A stretch of DNA of 64,000 nucleotides from Amycolatopsis acidiphila. GTDB taxonomy: Bacteria; Actinomycetota; Actinomycetes; Mycobacteriales; Pseudonocardiaceae. The stretch's first letter is position 1. Every line of letters begins with the position of its first letter. The notes below the pieces were generated by a model. That model saw only the letters and a program-made list of their open reading frames with translations, ran no database searches and was not told the origin of the DNA. The position numbers and the translations under genes are program-made. Location of the stretch: contig NZ_CP090063.1 of assembly GCF_021391495.1 (NCBI RefSeq), forward strand, positions 3,782,001-3,846,000. The letters are read 5' to 3'. Shown piece by piece: positions 46,168 through 55,403 of this stretch.

Positions 46168-47859
46168 CTACTGTCCTTCCGGTCGGATCTCGTCGCGCAG
46201 CCGGCGTTTGAGCACCTTGCCGGTGGGGGTGCGCGGCAGTGGCCGGTCGGCGAAGATCACGTGCTCGGGCACCTTGAACTGCGCCAGTTTCGCCGCGACG
46301 TGGGCTTTGAGCTCCTCGGCGGTCACGCCGTCGGCACGCACGACGGCGACCACCTCCTCGCCGAGTGTCGCGTGTGGACGGCCGAGTACCGCGGCGTCGG
46401 TGACGGCGGGATGGTCGAACAGGACGTCCTCGACCTCGACGCAGTACACGTTCTCGCCGCCACGGATGACCATGTCCTTGAGCCGGTCGACGACGTAGAG
46501 CCAGCCCTCGCGCAGGTAGCCGAGGTCGCCGGTGCGGAACCAGCCGCCGGTGAACGCCACCGCGGTCGCCTCGGAGTTGTTCCAGTAGCCGCGGACGACG
46601 TTGGGCCCGCGGAACCACAGCTCGCCGATTTCGCCGTCGGGCAACGGGTCGCCGGTCGCCGGGTCCGCGATGCGCAGGTCCGCGCCGGGCACCGGCCTGC
46701 CGACGCTGTCGGGATGCGACACGTAGTCGGCGCCGCTGTTGCTGGCCACCGCGGAGGTGGTCTCGGTGAGGCCGTAGCCGTTGGCGGGGGAGACGAGCGT
46801 GGCGAACGTGGTGTCGATGCTGTCGATCAGATCGGGCGGGATCGGGGCGCCGCCCATCGAGATGCCGGCGAGGCTGGCCAGGTCGTCGCGGTACTCCGCG
46901 GCACCGGCGACGAGGTCGCGCAGCACCGTCGGCACGCCGGAGACGCTGGTCAGCTGCTCCTGCCGGACGAGCTCGCGGGCCTGGTCGCGGTCCCACCGGT
47001 AGAGCGTGGCGAGCTTGGAGCCCACGGCCGTGCAGAAGCACATGCCGGTGAGGCCCGCGATGTGGAAGATCGGGAAGGTGACGAGGCTGCCGGGCTGCGG
47101 CGCGGCGGGGTCCGGTCCGGGCATGGTGCCGCCGTTGCCGATGATCTTCGAGACGGCGAGGCCGAGCATCGTGTTCCACAGGTTCGTGCAGTGGTTGCGA
47201 TGGGTGCCGACCGCGCCCTTGGGCCGCCCGGTCGTGCCGGAGGTGTACATGATCGTGGCGTCGTCGTCCGGTTCCAGCGCGATGTCGGGCAGTTCGGCGT
47301 CCGGGTCCAGTTCGGCCAGCACGTCCCGCCAGGCGCGGGCGCCTTCGGGCGGGGTGCCGCCGCGGACCTCGATGACCGGCAGCCCGGCGAGGTCCGGCAG
47401 CAGCGACGCGACGCGTTCGGCGTCGGCGACGAGGAGCTTCGCGCCGGAGTCGGTCAGCGCGTAGCGGATCTCCTCCCCGGTCCACCACGCGTTGACGGGA
47501 ACGACGATGAGGCCGGCCGCCTGTGCGGCCCAGAACACCGGCGCCCATTCGGGATAGTTGCGCATCGCCACGGCGATCCGGTCGCCGGGCTCGAGGTGAT
47601 AGCGCTCCCGCAGGTGGACGGCGAGCCCGGCGGCGAGGCGGAAGTGCTCGGCGAAGCTGGTCCGCTCGTCCTCGTAGACCAGAAAGGGCCGGTCGCCGTG
47701 CTGCCGGCTCAGCAGCAGGACGTCGCGCAGCGTCGGCGGGGCTCCGGCGTAGACGCGCATCGGCACACCGCGCACCGTCCGTTCGACGAGCTCGAAGGGG
47801 GCACCGGGCGCGGTGAGCTCGGCGATGAGCCGTGCTCGGTCGGTCAGCTCGATCTGCAT
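46168..47859 (-). CDS. fatty-acid-CoA ligase (FadD-type)
   Basis: 563 aa from ATG 47859. ANL-family motifs: A3 IMYTSGTTGRPKG, A5 NGYGLTETTS, A7 WFRTGDLGYL, A8 DRLKDMVIRGGENVY and A10 RTPTGKVLKRRLR with the catalytic Lys. It activates a free acid with ATP and CoA. It lies 26 bases after the TetR gene and just before an acyl-CoA dehydrogenase in a minus-strand operon. The substrate may be a long or cyclic acid. Confidence 0.92.
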   Translation of the reverse strand: MQIELTDRARLIAELTAPGAPFELVERTVRGVPMRVYAGAPPTLRDVLLLSRQHGDRPFLVYEDERTSFAEHFRLAAGLAVHLRERYHLEPGDRIAVAMRNYPEWAPVFWAAQAAGLIVVPVNAWWTGEEIRYALTDSGAKLLVADAERVASLLPDLAGLPVIEVRGGTPPEGARAWRDVLAELDPDAELPDIALEPDDDATIMYTSGTTGRPKGAVGTHRNHCTNLWNTMLGLAVSKIIGNGGTMPGPDPAAPQPGSLVTFPIFHIAGLTGMCFCTAVGSKLATLYRWDRDQARELVRQEQLTSVSGVPTVLRDLVAGAAEYRDDLASLAGISMGGAPIPPDLIDSIDTTFATLVSPANGYGLTETTSAVASNSGADYVSHPDSVGRPVPGADLRIADPATGDPLPDGEIGELWFRGPNVVRGYWNNSEATAVAFTGGWFRTGDLGYLREGWLYVVDRLKDMVIRGGENVYCVEVEDVLFDHPAVTDAAVLGRPHATLGEEVVAVVRADGVTAEELKAHVAAKLAQFKVPEHVIFADRPLPRTPTGKVLKRRLRDEIRPEGQ

Positions 47860-47885
47860 CGATCGCCTTTCGGGGTCGGAGGTGG

Positions 47886-48509
47886 TCAGCCGCGCAGGCC
47901 GACGAGGTCCAGCGCGAGGTCCTGGTAGCGGCCGGCGACCTGCTCGTGGGTCAACGGGCCGCCGGGGTGGTACCAGCCGGCGACGCCGGTGCACATGACG
48001 ACGACCGCGCGGGCGGCTTCGGCCGGGTGCTTGGTGTGGAACAGCTCGCGCCGTACACCGTCGGTCACGGTGTCATCGAAGATCCGTTGCTGCTGCTGGC
48101 GTTTCGCGATGTGCTGGCTGCGGACGGGTTCCTCCAGGCCGCGCAGCTCGCTCACGCCGAGCAGGACCGCGCGCTGGTCCTCGAGGTGGAACCGGACGTG
48201 GGCGTCCACAATGGACAGAAGGGTGGCGACGGGGCCCTCTGCGGCTTCGCGGGCGGCGCGGGTGCGGCGCAGGAGCTCTTCGATGCCACGGTCCATGAGC
48301 GTGGCGAGGACGTCGTGCTTCGAGGCGAAGTGGTGATACAGCGCGGCGGGGCTGAGGCCGGCCCGCTCGGCGATGTCGCGCACGGAGGTGCCGTGGTAGC
48401 CGTGCTCGGACATGACCGCGACGCTGGCTTCGAGGATCGCGTCGATGCCGGGCGGGCCGAGGGTGCCGTCGGCGGGACGACGGCCGCGGCGCGGGCTGAC
48501 GGCGGTCAT
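47886..48509 (-). CDS. TetR-family regulator of the FadD/acyl-CoA dehydrogenase operon
   Basis: 207 aa from ATG 48509. N-terminal TetR HTH: ILEASVAVMSEHGYHGTSVRDIAERAGLSPAALYHHFASK. The C-terminal ligand domain is of normal length (AVLLGVSELRGLEEPVRSQH..). It is the first gene of the operon and has a good palindrome 38 bases upstream, so it is probably an autorepressor released by acyl-CoA. Confidence 0.92.
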   Translation of the reverse strand: MTAVSPRRGRRPADGTLGPPGIDAILEASVAVMSEHGYHGTSVRDIAERAGLSPAALYHHFASKHDVLATLMDRGIEELLRRTRAAREAAEGPVATLLSIVDAHVRFHLEDQRAVLLGVSELRGLEEPVRSQHIAKRQQQQRIFDDTVTDGVRRELFHTKHPAEAARAVVVMCTGVAGWYHPGGPLTHEQVAGRYQDLALDLVGLRG

Positions 48510-48546
48510 GGCACTCCTTGCTTCGGCCACGGGCGCTCGGGCAGGA

Positions 48547-48564
48547 TCTGAACGAGCGTTCAGA
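48547..48564. promoter_or_regulatory. TetR operator palindrome
   Basis: TCTGAACGAGCGTTCAGA, an 18-bp dyad with only the central AG/GC pair off symmetry, upstream of the TetR start at 48509. GAACG..CGTTC is a common actinobacterial TetR/FadR site. Confidence 0.75.
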
Positions 48565-48620
48565 ATTCTAGGCGCGGCCGGCGGGCCGGGACAAGACGTC
48601 CAGATCGAAAAGGAGGAGCC

Positions 48621-48834
48621 GTGGCCGATTGCGCGCCGGACGGCGGGCTGATCCCGGACATGACGGGCACGCAGGTGCTGCCCGAGCTGGTGGGACGTGG
48701 CGAAGGAGCTGACGTTCACCGGCCGCGTCGTCGCGGGGTGGAGGCCGTCCGGCTCGGGCTGACGACGCGGGTCGGCGAGGATCCGCTCGCTTCGGCGCTG
48801 GAGCTGGCCGCGGAGATCGCGGCGAGGTGTCACG
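48621..48834 (+). pseudogene. enoyl-CoA hydratase fragment with two frameshifts
   Basis: The GTG 48621 frame gives ..DMTGTQVLPELVGR; the second frame supplies DVAKELTFTGRVVAG; the first then resumes VEAVRLGLTTRVGEDPLASALELAAEIAAR before the homology stops at the neighbouring gene's end (~48830). Put together these are the C-terminal half of a crotonase, with the typical T-G-R-x-V and A-x-x-L-G-L-V-x-R order. The N-terminal half with the oxyanion hole is missing and the rest is shifted twice, so it is non-functional. Confidence 0.65.
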
Positions 48835-49884
48835 TAGGCTCGAGTCCGAGCCGCCGGGCGAGGTCGCCACGCCCGCCCGCGAAGAGCAGCTCGCTGGTCT
48901 TCGCGCGTTTGTAGTACAGGTGCGCGTGGTGTTCCCAGGTGTAGCCGATGCCGCCGTGCAGCTGGACGCCGTCGGCGGCGGCCTGGAAGCAGGCTGGGCC
49001 GACGAAGGCCTGGGTGGTCGCGGCGGCGAGTGGTAGGCCTTCGGCGTCGTGGTCGGCACTCCAGGCCGCGTGGCGCAGCAGCGATTCAGCCCGCTCGTAG
49101 GCCGAGTACATGTCCGCGAGCCGGTGCTTCACGCCTTGGTAGGAGCCGATGGCGCGGCCGAACTGGACGCGCACCTTGGCGTAGTCGGCGGTGGTTTCGA
49201 GCACCCGGCCCATGCCGCCGACCTGTTCCGCGGCGAGGGCGACCGCGGCCAGGTCCCGTACCCGGGCGAGCGCACCGTCCGAAGCGGACAGTCGGCGGGC
49301 GGGTGTCCCGGCGAAGTCGAGCCGGGCGATGCGGCGGGTCGGGTCCAGGGTGTGCAGTGTGGTGCGGGTGAACCCCTCGGACACGGCGAACCAGTCGCCG
49401 TTGTGGACGTACACGGTGTCGGCGATGTCGCCGGAGATGACGAACGGGGCCTGCCCGTCGAGCGTCCAGCCGCCGTCGTGCTCGGTGGCCCGGACGTCGA
49501 GCGGGCCCCAGGTCTTCGACACCGCGAGCGCGCCGATGACCTCGCCGGAGGCCAGCCGGGGCAGCAGTTCGGAGTCGCCGAGCGCCAGTGCGGTGTCGGT
49601 GGCGAGCACGGCGGAGGCGAAGAACGGCACGGGCGCGAGGGTGCGCCCCAGCTCCTCGAGCACGATCGCGCGTTCGACGTGGCCGGCTCCGGCGCCGCCG
49701 TGCTCCTCCGGCACGACCAGTCCGGCGAGCCCGAGCTGGTCGGTGATCCGCCGCCACAGCTCGCGGTCGCAGCCGTCCTCGCCGTCCATGACGGCCCGAA
49801 CCCGCGCGGGCGGGGCGTGGTCGGCGAGCAGTTTCCGTACGCTGGAGCGCAGTTGCTGCTGCTCCGCGTCGAGTACCAGACGCA
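48830..49884 (-). CDS. acyl-CoA dehydrogenase, small/non-catalytic-type subunit
   Basis: 351 aa from ATG 49884. N-domain LVLDAEQQQLRSSVRKLL, GLAGLVVPEEHGGAGAG; core FFASAVLATDTALALG, ALAVSKTWGP, FVISGDIADTVYVHNG; C-domain VQFGRAIGSYQGVKHRLADM and QLHGGIGYTWEHHAHLYYKRA. There is no Glu at the usual base position. Pairing with the adjacent larger gene matches the alpha2-beta2 acyl-CoA dehydrogenases of steroid side-chain catabolism (ChsE1/ChsE2 type). It is the last gene of the operon starting at 53763. Confidence 0.88.
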
Positions 49885-49901
49885 TGACCCGGTCTCCCTT
49901 C

Positions 49902-51092
49902 TCAGGCTTGGGTGCCCACTCGCAGCTCGCGGAACGGGATGTCGCGGTCGGCGACCGGGTCGCGTGGCAGGCCGAGGATCCGGTCGCCGATGATGTTGCG
50001 CTGCACCTGGTCGGTGCCGCCGGCGATGGACGAGGCGGGGGTGGCGTTGATCGCCACCGCGAGCTCGTCGCCTTCGGCGGAGCCGGGGTCCCAGGCGGCG
50101 GCGTCCAAGCCGGCGATGAGCCCGGCGACGTGCACGGCCTGCCACAGCAGTTCGGCGCCCGCGAGCTTGGCGACGGAACCGCGGGCGCCGGGCGGCGACC
50201 CGGCGTCGGCTTCCTGGCGCAGGCGGGCGTTGAACAGCGACAGCGCGCGTTCGGCCGTGTACAGCGCGGCGAGCCCGTCGCGCACGAGCGGGTCGTCCAG
50301 CCTGTTCCGCGTGCGGGCCAGTTCGACGAGGTTGTGGTACGCCAGCGGGTCGTAGCGGCGGCGGACGGAGCCGCCGATGGACACACGCTCGTGCCCGAGC
50401 ATGGTGACCGCGGCGAACCAGCCCGCGTCGACCTCGCCGAGGACGGCGTCGGCGGGCAGCCGCACGTCGTCGAAGTACACCTCGTTGAAGGGGGCGCGCC
50501 CGGTCATGTCGCGCAGCGGCCGGACGGTGACGCCGGGGGCGTGCATGTCCACGACGAACATGGTCAGGCCCTTGTGCTTGGGCTGGTCGGGGTTGGTGCG
50601 GGCGAGCAGGGCGCCGTGGTCGGACCACTGGGCGCCGGAGGTCCACACCTTCTGCCCGTTGACCACCCAGCTGTCGCCGTCGCGGACCGCGCGGGTCTGC
50701 AGGCTCGCGACGTCGGAGCCGGCGCCGGGCTCGGAGAACAGCTGGCACCAGATCTCCTCGCCACGCAGCAGGGGGCGCACGTAGCGGGCTTTCTGTTCGG
50801 TGCTGCCGAGGTCGACGAGCGTGGGCCCGCACATGCCGAGGCCGATGAGGAACACGCCGGTGGGCAGTTCGTGGGCGGCGGCCTCCTCGTCGAAGATCTG
50901 CTGTTCGGCGGCGGAGCGGCCCTGGCCGCCGAACTGCGAAGGCCAGGTGATCCCGGCGAGTCCGGCGTCGTGCAGTGCGGCCTGGAAGCGTTTCGCCGTC
51001 GCGATCAGCTCTTCGGCCGGCGCGTCCTCGCTGCTGTCGGGGACGTTCGCGGCGAGCCAGTCCCGGACGCGGGCGCGGAAGTCGTCGGTCAC
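49902..51092 (-). CDS. acyl-CoA dehydrogenase, large subunit of a pair
   Basis: 396 aa from GTG 51092 (GTGA overlap with the thiolase stop). Motifs: GITWPSQFGGQGRSAAEQ, CQLFSEPGAGSDVASL, QKVWTSGAQWSDHGAL, VYFDDVRLPADAVLGEV, and a C-terminal SSIAGGTDQVQRNIIGDRILGLPRDP. It resembles FadE26/FadE28-type large subunits, with short helix segments and R-x-I-L-G-L-P ending. With the small subunit it should form a heterotetramer oxidising a bulky acyl-CoA. Coupled translation from thiolase to this gene supports a shared pathway. Confidence 0.9.
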   Translation of the reverse strand: MTDDFRARVRDWLAANVPDSSEDAPAEELIATAKRFQAALHDAGLAGITWPSQFGGQGRSAAEQQIFDEEAAAHELPTGVFLIGLGMCGPTLVDLGSTEQKARYVRPLLRGEEIWCQLFSEPGAGSDVASLQTRAVRDGDSWVVNGQKVWTSGAQWSDHGALLARTNPDQPKHKGLTMFVVDMHAPGVTVRPLRDMTGRAPFNEVYFDDVRLPADAVLGEVDAGWFAAVTMLGHERVSIGGSVRRRYDPLAYHNLVELARTRNRLDDPLVRDGLAALYTAERALSLFNARLRQEADAGSPPGARGSVAKLAGAELLWQAVHVAGLIAGLDAAAWDPGSAEGDELAVAINATPASSIAGGTDQVQRNIIGDRILGLPRDPVADRDIPFRELRVGTQA

Positions 51093-52219
51093 AGCAGCTC
51101 CAGGATGGTCGCGTTGGCCTGGCCGCCGCCCTCGCACATGGTCTGCAGGCCGTAGCGGAGGCCGGCGGCGCGCATGTGGTGCACGAGGGTGGTCATGAGG
51201 CGGGCGCCGCTGGCGCCGAGGGGATGGCCGAGCGCGATGGCTCCGCCGTGCGGGTTGAGCGACTTCGCGTCGGCGCCGGTCTCGGCGAGCCAGGCCATCG
51301 GCACGGGCGCGAACGCCTCGTTGACCTCGAACACGCCGATGTCCGAAATGGACAGTCCGCTGCGGCTCAGGGCTTTCCGGGTGGCGGGGATGGGGGCGGT
51401 GAGCATGATGACCGGGTCGTCGCCGGCGAGTGCCGCGGTGTGCACCCGGGCGATGGGGCGCAGGCCCAGCCGGGCGGCCTTCTCGCTGGTGGTCATCAGC
51501 AGGGCCGCGGCGCCGTCGCTGATCTGCGAGCTGTTCGCGGCGGTGATCACGCCGTCCTCGCGGAACGCGGGCTTGAGGGCGGCGAGCTTGTCGAGGGTGC
51601 CGCCGCGCCGGACGCCTTCGTCGGCGTGCACGTCGCCGAGGGGTGCGAGCTGGCCGTCGAAGGCGCCGGAGTCCTGTGCGGCGGCGGCCTTCTCGTGGGA
51701 GGCGAGGCTGAACTCGTCGATCTGGGTGCGGCTCAGCCCCCAGCGTTCGGCGATCATCTCGGCGCCGATGCCCTGGTTGGGACGGACGCCGTCGTAGCGG
51801 GCGAGGACCTGGTCGCCGAGCGGGTTCGCGCCCTGGGCGGAGAAGCCCATGGGGACGCGGCTCATGGACTCGACGCCACCGGCGACCACGACGTCGTAGT
51901 GGCCCGCGATGAGGCCCGCTGCGGCGAAGTGGACGGACTGCTGCGAGGAGCCGCACTGGCGGTCCACCGTCACGCCGGTGACGCTCTCCGGCCAGCCCGC
52001 GGCGAGCACGGCGGTGCGGCCGATGTCACCGGTCTGTTCGCCGGCCTGGCTGACGCAGCCCCAGATCACGTCCTCGATCTCGGCCGGGTCGAGCCCGGTG
52101 CGCTCGGCGAGTGCGCGCAGCACGTGTGCCGAGAGGTCCACCGGGTGGACGCCGGACAGTCCGCCGTTGCGCTTGGCGACCGGGGTCCGGACAGCTGCCA
52201 CGATCACCGCGTCTCGCAC
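51089..52219 (-). CDS. thiolase (FadA5-like)
   Basis: 376 aa from GTG 52219, with a strong AGGAGGAGG just upstream. Motifs: VIVAAVRTPVAKRNGGL, nucleophile Cys in RQCGSSQQ, SRVPMGFSAQG, NEAFAPVPMAWL, GGAIALGHPLGASGARL, and MCEGGGQAN. It is a paralogue of the thiolase at 31053; the N-terminus and all three active-site loops align closely. It overlaps the CoA ligase gene by 16 bases and the dehydrogenase gene by four. It should release acetyl- or propionyl-CoA at the end of each cycle. Confidence 0.92.
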   Translation of the reverse strand: MRDAVIVAAVRTPVAKRNGGLSGVHPVDLSAHVLRALAERTGLDPAEIEDVIWGCVSQAGEQTGDIGRTAVLAAGWPESVTGVTVDRQCGSSQQSVHFAAAGLIAGHYDVVVAGGVESMSRVPMGFSAQGANPLGDQVLARYDGVRPNQGIGAEMIAERWGLSRTQIDEFSLASHEKAAAAQDSGAFDGQLAPLGDVHADEGVRRGGTLDKLAALKPAFREDGVITAANSSQISDGAAALLMTTSEKAARLGLRPIARVHTAALAGDDPVIMLTAPIPATRKALSRSGLSISDIGVFEVNEAFAPVPMAWLAETGADAKSLNPHGGAIALGHPLGASGARLMTTLVHHMRAAGLRYGLQTMCEGGGQANATILELL

Positions 52220-53763
52220 GGTTCCTCCTCCTGGGTTGCGTAGCGTTCCTTGAGCCGCCGCTTCACCAGCTTTCCGGTGGGCGTGCGGGGTAGTGCGTCG
52301 ACGAAGTCCACGCTGCGGGGGGTCTTGTAGTGCGCGATGCGGCCGCGCACGTACGCCAGCAGCTCGGCGGCCAGTTCCGGGCCGGGGGTGGCCCCGGGTG
52401 CGGGTTGCACGACGGCTTTGACCGCTTCGCCCATGTCGTCGTCCGGGACGCCGATGACGGCCACGTCGAGTACGGCGGGATGCAGGGCGAGCGCGTCCTC
52501 GACCTCCTGCGGGTAGATGTTCACGCCACCGGAGATGATCATGAAGGCCTTGCGGTCGGTCAGGTAGAGGAACCCCTCGTCGTCGAGGCGGCCGACGTCG
52601 CCGGTGGTGCACCAGGTGGGGTGTTCGGGGTGCCGCGCCTGGCGGGTCTTCTCGGGGTCGCGGTGGTAGGTGAAGGGCATCTGGTCGCGTTCGAAGTAGA
52701 TGGTGCCGATCTCGCCGGTGGGCACCTGCTTGCCTTCGTCGTCGCAGATGCGCACGACGCCGACCACGGCGCGGCCGACGGTGCCGGGGTGGGTGAGCCA
52801 GTCCTCGCTGCGCACGAAGGTCATGCCCGCGCTCTCGGTGGAGGAGTAGTACTCGGCCAGGATCGGGCCCCACCAGCCGATCATCGCGCGTTTGACGTCG
52901 AGGGGGCAGGGCGCGGCGGCGTGCACGGCGACGCGGTGGCTGGACAGGTCGTAGCGGTCGCGGACTTCTGCGGGCAGCTTGAGCATCCGGACGAACATCG
53001 TGGGCACCCACTGGCTGTGGGTGACGTGGTGGCGTTCGATCGCCGCGAGCGCGGCTTCGGGTTCGAAGCGTTCCATCATCACCAGCGTGCCGCCGAGGCG
53101 GTGCACGGACGCGCCGAAGCGCAGTGGCGCGGCGTGGTAGACCGGCGCGGGGGAGAGGTAGACGGTGTCCTCGGCGAACCCGTACAGCGCCTGCACCAGC
53201 GGGCCGAGCGTGTCGCCGGGCTCGTGCACCTGCCGGTCGGGCAGCTCGACGCGGATTCCCTTGGGGCGCCCGGTGGTTCCGGACGAGTAGAGCAGGTCCG
53301 CGCCGGCGGGCTGGTCCGCCGGCGCGGTGGCGGAGGCGGCGGCGAGCGTCTCGTCGTAGTCGCCGTAGCCCGGGACGGCGCCGCCGTAGGCCAGGCGGGT
53401 GACGACGTGCGGCAGCAGTTCGCCGACCTCGCGGGCGAGCTCGCCCAGTGCGGCGGAGACGACGAGGACCTTGGCTTCGGAGTCGGTGACGATGTAGGCG
53501 ACCTCGGCCGGCGCGAGGTGGCTGTTGACGGCGGCGACGTAGAGCCCGGAGCGCACGGCGGCCCAGTACACCTCGTAGGCCCGTGGGGTGTTGTCCGTCA
53601 GCAGCGCGACGGTGTCGCCCCGGCGCAGTCCGGCGGTGGCGAGGGCGTTGGCGAGCCGGACCGAGCGCTCCTCCAGTTGGCCGTAGCTGAGGCGGTCGCC
53701 CGAACCCGCCATCACGACCGCGGTCCGGTCCGGATCGACGGCGGCCCAGGTGCCTGGATACAT
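52204..53763 (-). CDS. acyl-CoA synthetase (FadD-type)
   Basis: 519 aa from ATG 53763. ANL motifs: LLYSSGTTGRPKGIRVELP, AEYYSSTESAGMTFV (A5), WCTTGDVGRLDDEGFLYLTDR, IISGGVNIYPQEVE, and RTPTGKLVKRRLK with the catalytic Lys. It is shorter than the ligase at 46168 and of the FadD17/19-like type seen in steroid clusters. It heads a four-gene minus-strand operon (ligase, thiolase, two dehydrogenases), divergent from a TetR gene, with a dyad between them. Confidence 0.92.
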   Translation of the reverse strand: MYPGTWAAVDPDRTAVVMAGSGDRLSYGQLEERSVRLANALATAGLRRGDTVALLTDNTPRAYEVYWAAVRSGLYVAAVNSHLAPAEVAYIVTDSEAKVLVVSAALGELAREVGELLPHVVTRLAYGGAVPGYGDYDETLAAASATAPADQPAGADLLYSSGTTGRPKGIRVELPDRQVHEPGDTLGPLVQALYGFAEDTVYLSPAPVYHAAPLRFGASVHRLGGTLVMMERFEPEAALAAIERHHVTHSQWVPTMFVRMLKLPAEVRDRYDLSSHRVAVHAAAPCPLDVKRAMIGWWGPILAEYYSSTESAGMTFVRSEDWLTHPGTVGRAVVGVVRICDDEGKQVPTGEIGTIYFERDQMPFTYHRDPEKTRQARHPEHPTWCTTGDVGRLDDEGFLYLTDRKAFMIISGGVNIYPQEVEDALALHPAVLDVAVIGVPDDDMGEAVKAVVQPAPGATPGPELAAELLAYVRGRIAHYKTPRSVDFVDALPRTPTGKLVKRRLKERYATQEEEPCETR

Positions 53764-53816
53764 GCGGCTCCTCCTCGGACGGCGGCGTCCCTTCGAGAGT
53801 GCAAGGGAATCGGCCG

Positions 53817-53834
53817 ACAGTCAACACCGACTGT
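53817..53834. promoter_or_regulatory. TetR operator between divergent genes
   Basis: ACAGTC and GACTGT, perfect 6-bp arms separated by six bases, between the starts at 53763 and 53864. Occupancy would block both promoters. Confidence 0.6.
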
Positions 53835-53863
53835 TTTCCGTTCCGCCGGGTTACGCTGACGCG

Positions 53864-54544
53864 GTGACTCCCAGCGGGACGAGCGCGCGGCGGCGGGCGG
53901 AGCGCACGGCGAACAGCCGGGCGCTGATCCTCGACGCCGCCGTGGACTGCCTCGTCGAGCTCGGCTACGCGGGAGCGTCCACTTTGGCCATCCAGGCGAA
54001 GGCGGGTGTATCGCGGGGCCGGCTGCTGCACCACTTCCCCTCGCGGGAGGGACTGCTCGTCGCGGCCGCGCAGCATCTGGCGACCACGCGGCTGAAGGAG
54101 ACGGAGGAGCGGGTGGCGACGGACCTGGCCGGTGAGCCGGACGGGCCGCGTCGCGTCGACCGCTGTGTCGAACTGCTGTGGTCGACGTTCCAGGAGCCGC
54201 ATTTCTGGGCGGCGATGGAGCTGTGGACCGCGGCCCGCACCAACCCCGCGCTCGCGGCGGCGCTGCGCCCGGCGGAACGGGCGCTGCGGGACGCGATCCG
54301 CGCGGTGACCGACCGGATCTGGGGCCCGGCGGTCGCGGCGCACCCGGCCTTCCCGGAGCTGCGCGAGCTGTTGTTCACGAGCATGCGCGGGGCGGCACTG
54401 CCGTATGCGTTCGAGGACCGTCCGGCCGCGACCGACCCGCACGTGCGGATCTGGAAGTCGGCCGCCCGGCGGGTGTTGTTCGGGGCGCCCCCTAGCGTGG
54501 CGCCATCCGGATCGCGCCGTCGAGGCGGATCACCTCGCCGTTGA
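53864..54544 (+). CDS. TetR-family regulator
   Basis: 226 aa from GTG 53864; the frame extends upstream to 53750 but that part covers the operator. [52 protein letters not shown]. The C-terminal domain is helical and of normal size. The tail (..[11 protein letters not shown]..) overlaps the convergent SDR gene by 53 bases, unusual for a complete gene, so the natural end may have been extended. Likely repressor of the divergent FadD-thiolase operon. Confidence 0.9.
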   Translation: MTPSGTSARRRAERTANSRALILDAAVDCLVELGYAGASTLAIQAKAGVSRGRLLHHFPSREGLLVAAAQHLATTRLKETEERVATDLAGEPDGPRRVDRCVELLWSTFQEPHFWAAMELWTAARTNPALAAALRPAERALRDAIRAVTDRIWGPAVAAHPAFPELRELLFTSMRGAALPYAFEDRPAATDPHVRIWKSAARRVLFGAPPSVAPSGSRRRGGSPRR

Positions 54545-55253
54545 GCATGGGGTTCGCGACGATGTGCGCCGCCAGCGCGCCGAACTCGTCGGGATCGCCG
54601 AGCCGCTGCGGGTGCGGGACCTGTGCGCCGAGGGACTTCTTCGTCTCCTCCGAAGCACCGGCCAGCAGCGGGGTGTCGAACAGTCCGGGTGCGATGGTCA
54701 CCACCCTGATCTGGTGGCTGGCGAGATCCCTGGCGATGGGCAGGGTCATCCCGACGACGCCGCCCTTGGACGCGGAGTAGGCCGCCTGCCCGATCTGCCC
54801 GTCGAACGCGGCGGCGGAGGCGGTGTTGACGATGACGCCCCGTTCCTCGCCCACCGGGTCGTGCGGCAGCATGCGCTCGGCGGCCAGGCGCAGCACGTTG
54901 AACGTGCCGACGAGGTTGATGTCGATGATGCGGGTGAACTCCGCGAGCGGGAAGACGCCCTTGCGCCCGACGACCCGGATGGCGTTGCCGGTGCCCGCGC
55001 AGTTGACCACCACGCGCAGCGGCCCGGCCGCGTCGGCGACGTCGAGGGCGCGGGCGACCTCCTCCTCGCTGCGCACGTCGGCGGGCGCGAACCGCGCGCG
55101 CTCGCCCAGTTCCCCGGCCACCTGCTCGCCCGGGGAGGCCGGCAGGTCCAGCAGCACCACCGTCGCGCCGGCGGCGAGCAGTCGTTTCGCCGTCGCCAGG
55201 CCGAGTCCGGACGCCCCTCCGGTGATGAGGGTGACGCCACCCGCGATGTCCAT
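54492..55253 (-). CDS. short-chain dehydrogenase (type-2 3-hydroxyacyl-CoA dehydrogenase-like)
   Basis: 253 aa from ATG 55253 (GAGGAGGA site). SDR motifs: [18 protein letters not shown] (NAD loop), NCAGTGN, catalytic Ser in [12 protein letters not shown] and Y-x3-K in [10 protein letters not shown]; the D-V-R after the second strand favours NAD. It ends DGAIRMAPR, as in HSD10-like enzymes. It probably oxidises a 3-hydroxyacyl-CoA or hydroxysteroid of the neighbouring operon. Confidence 0.9.
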   Translation of the reverse strand: MDIAGGVTLITGGASGLGLATAKRLLAAGATVVLLDLPASPGEQVAGELGERARFAPADVRSEEEVARALDVADAAGPLRVVVNCAGTGNAIRVVGRKGVFPLAEFTRIIDINLVGTFNVLRLAAERMLPHDPVGEERGVIVNTASAAAFDGQIGQAAYSASKGGVVGMTLPIARDLASHQIRVVTIAPGLFDTPLLAGASEETKKSLGAQVPHPQRLGDPDEFGALAAHIVANPMLNGEVIRLDGAIRMAPR

Positions 55254-55403
55254 CCGGTCCTCCTCGTCGAAAGCACGGTCGACGCTGACCGTTTGTACGG
55301 CACGGTCCGGGGCGGCGCAAGGAGCGCCGGTTGCGCGCGGCGCGGGCCGCGAGGAAACTGGCCCCGCCCCGCGGACGCGGGGCCTGGGTGTGACGATGGG
55401 ACG

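Noticed and set aside
46159..47928. A 589-codon plus-strand frame opposite the FadD gene
   Set aside because: Opposes an ANL ligase with all motifs intact; Val/Gly/Arg-rich shadow.
51089..54442. An 1117-codon minus-strand frame that includes the thiolase
   Set aside because: Only the part from 52219 to 51089 is coding (thiolase); upstream it is the wrong frame of the acyl-CoA synthetase.
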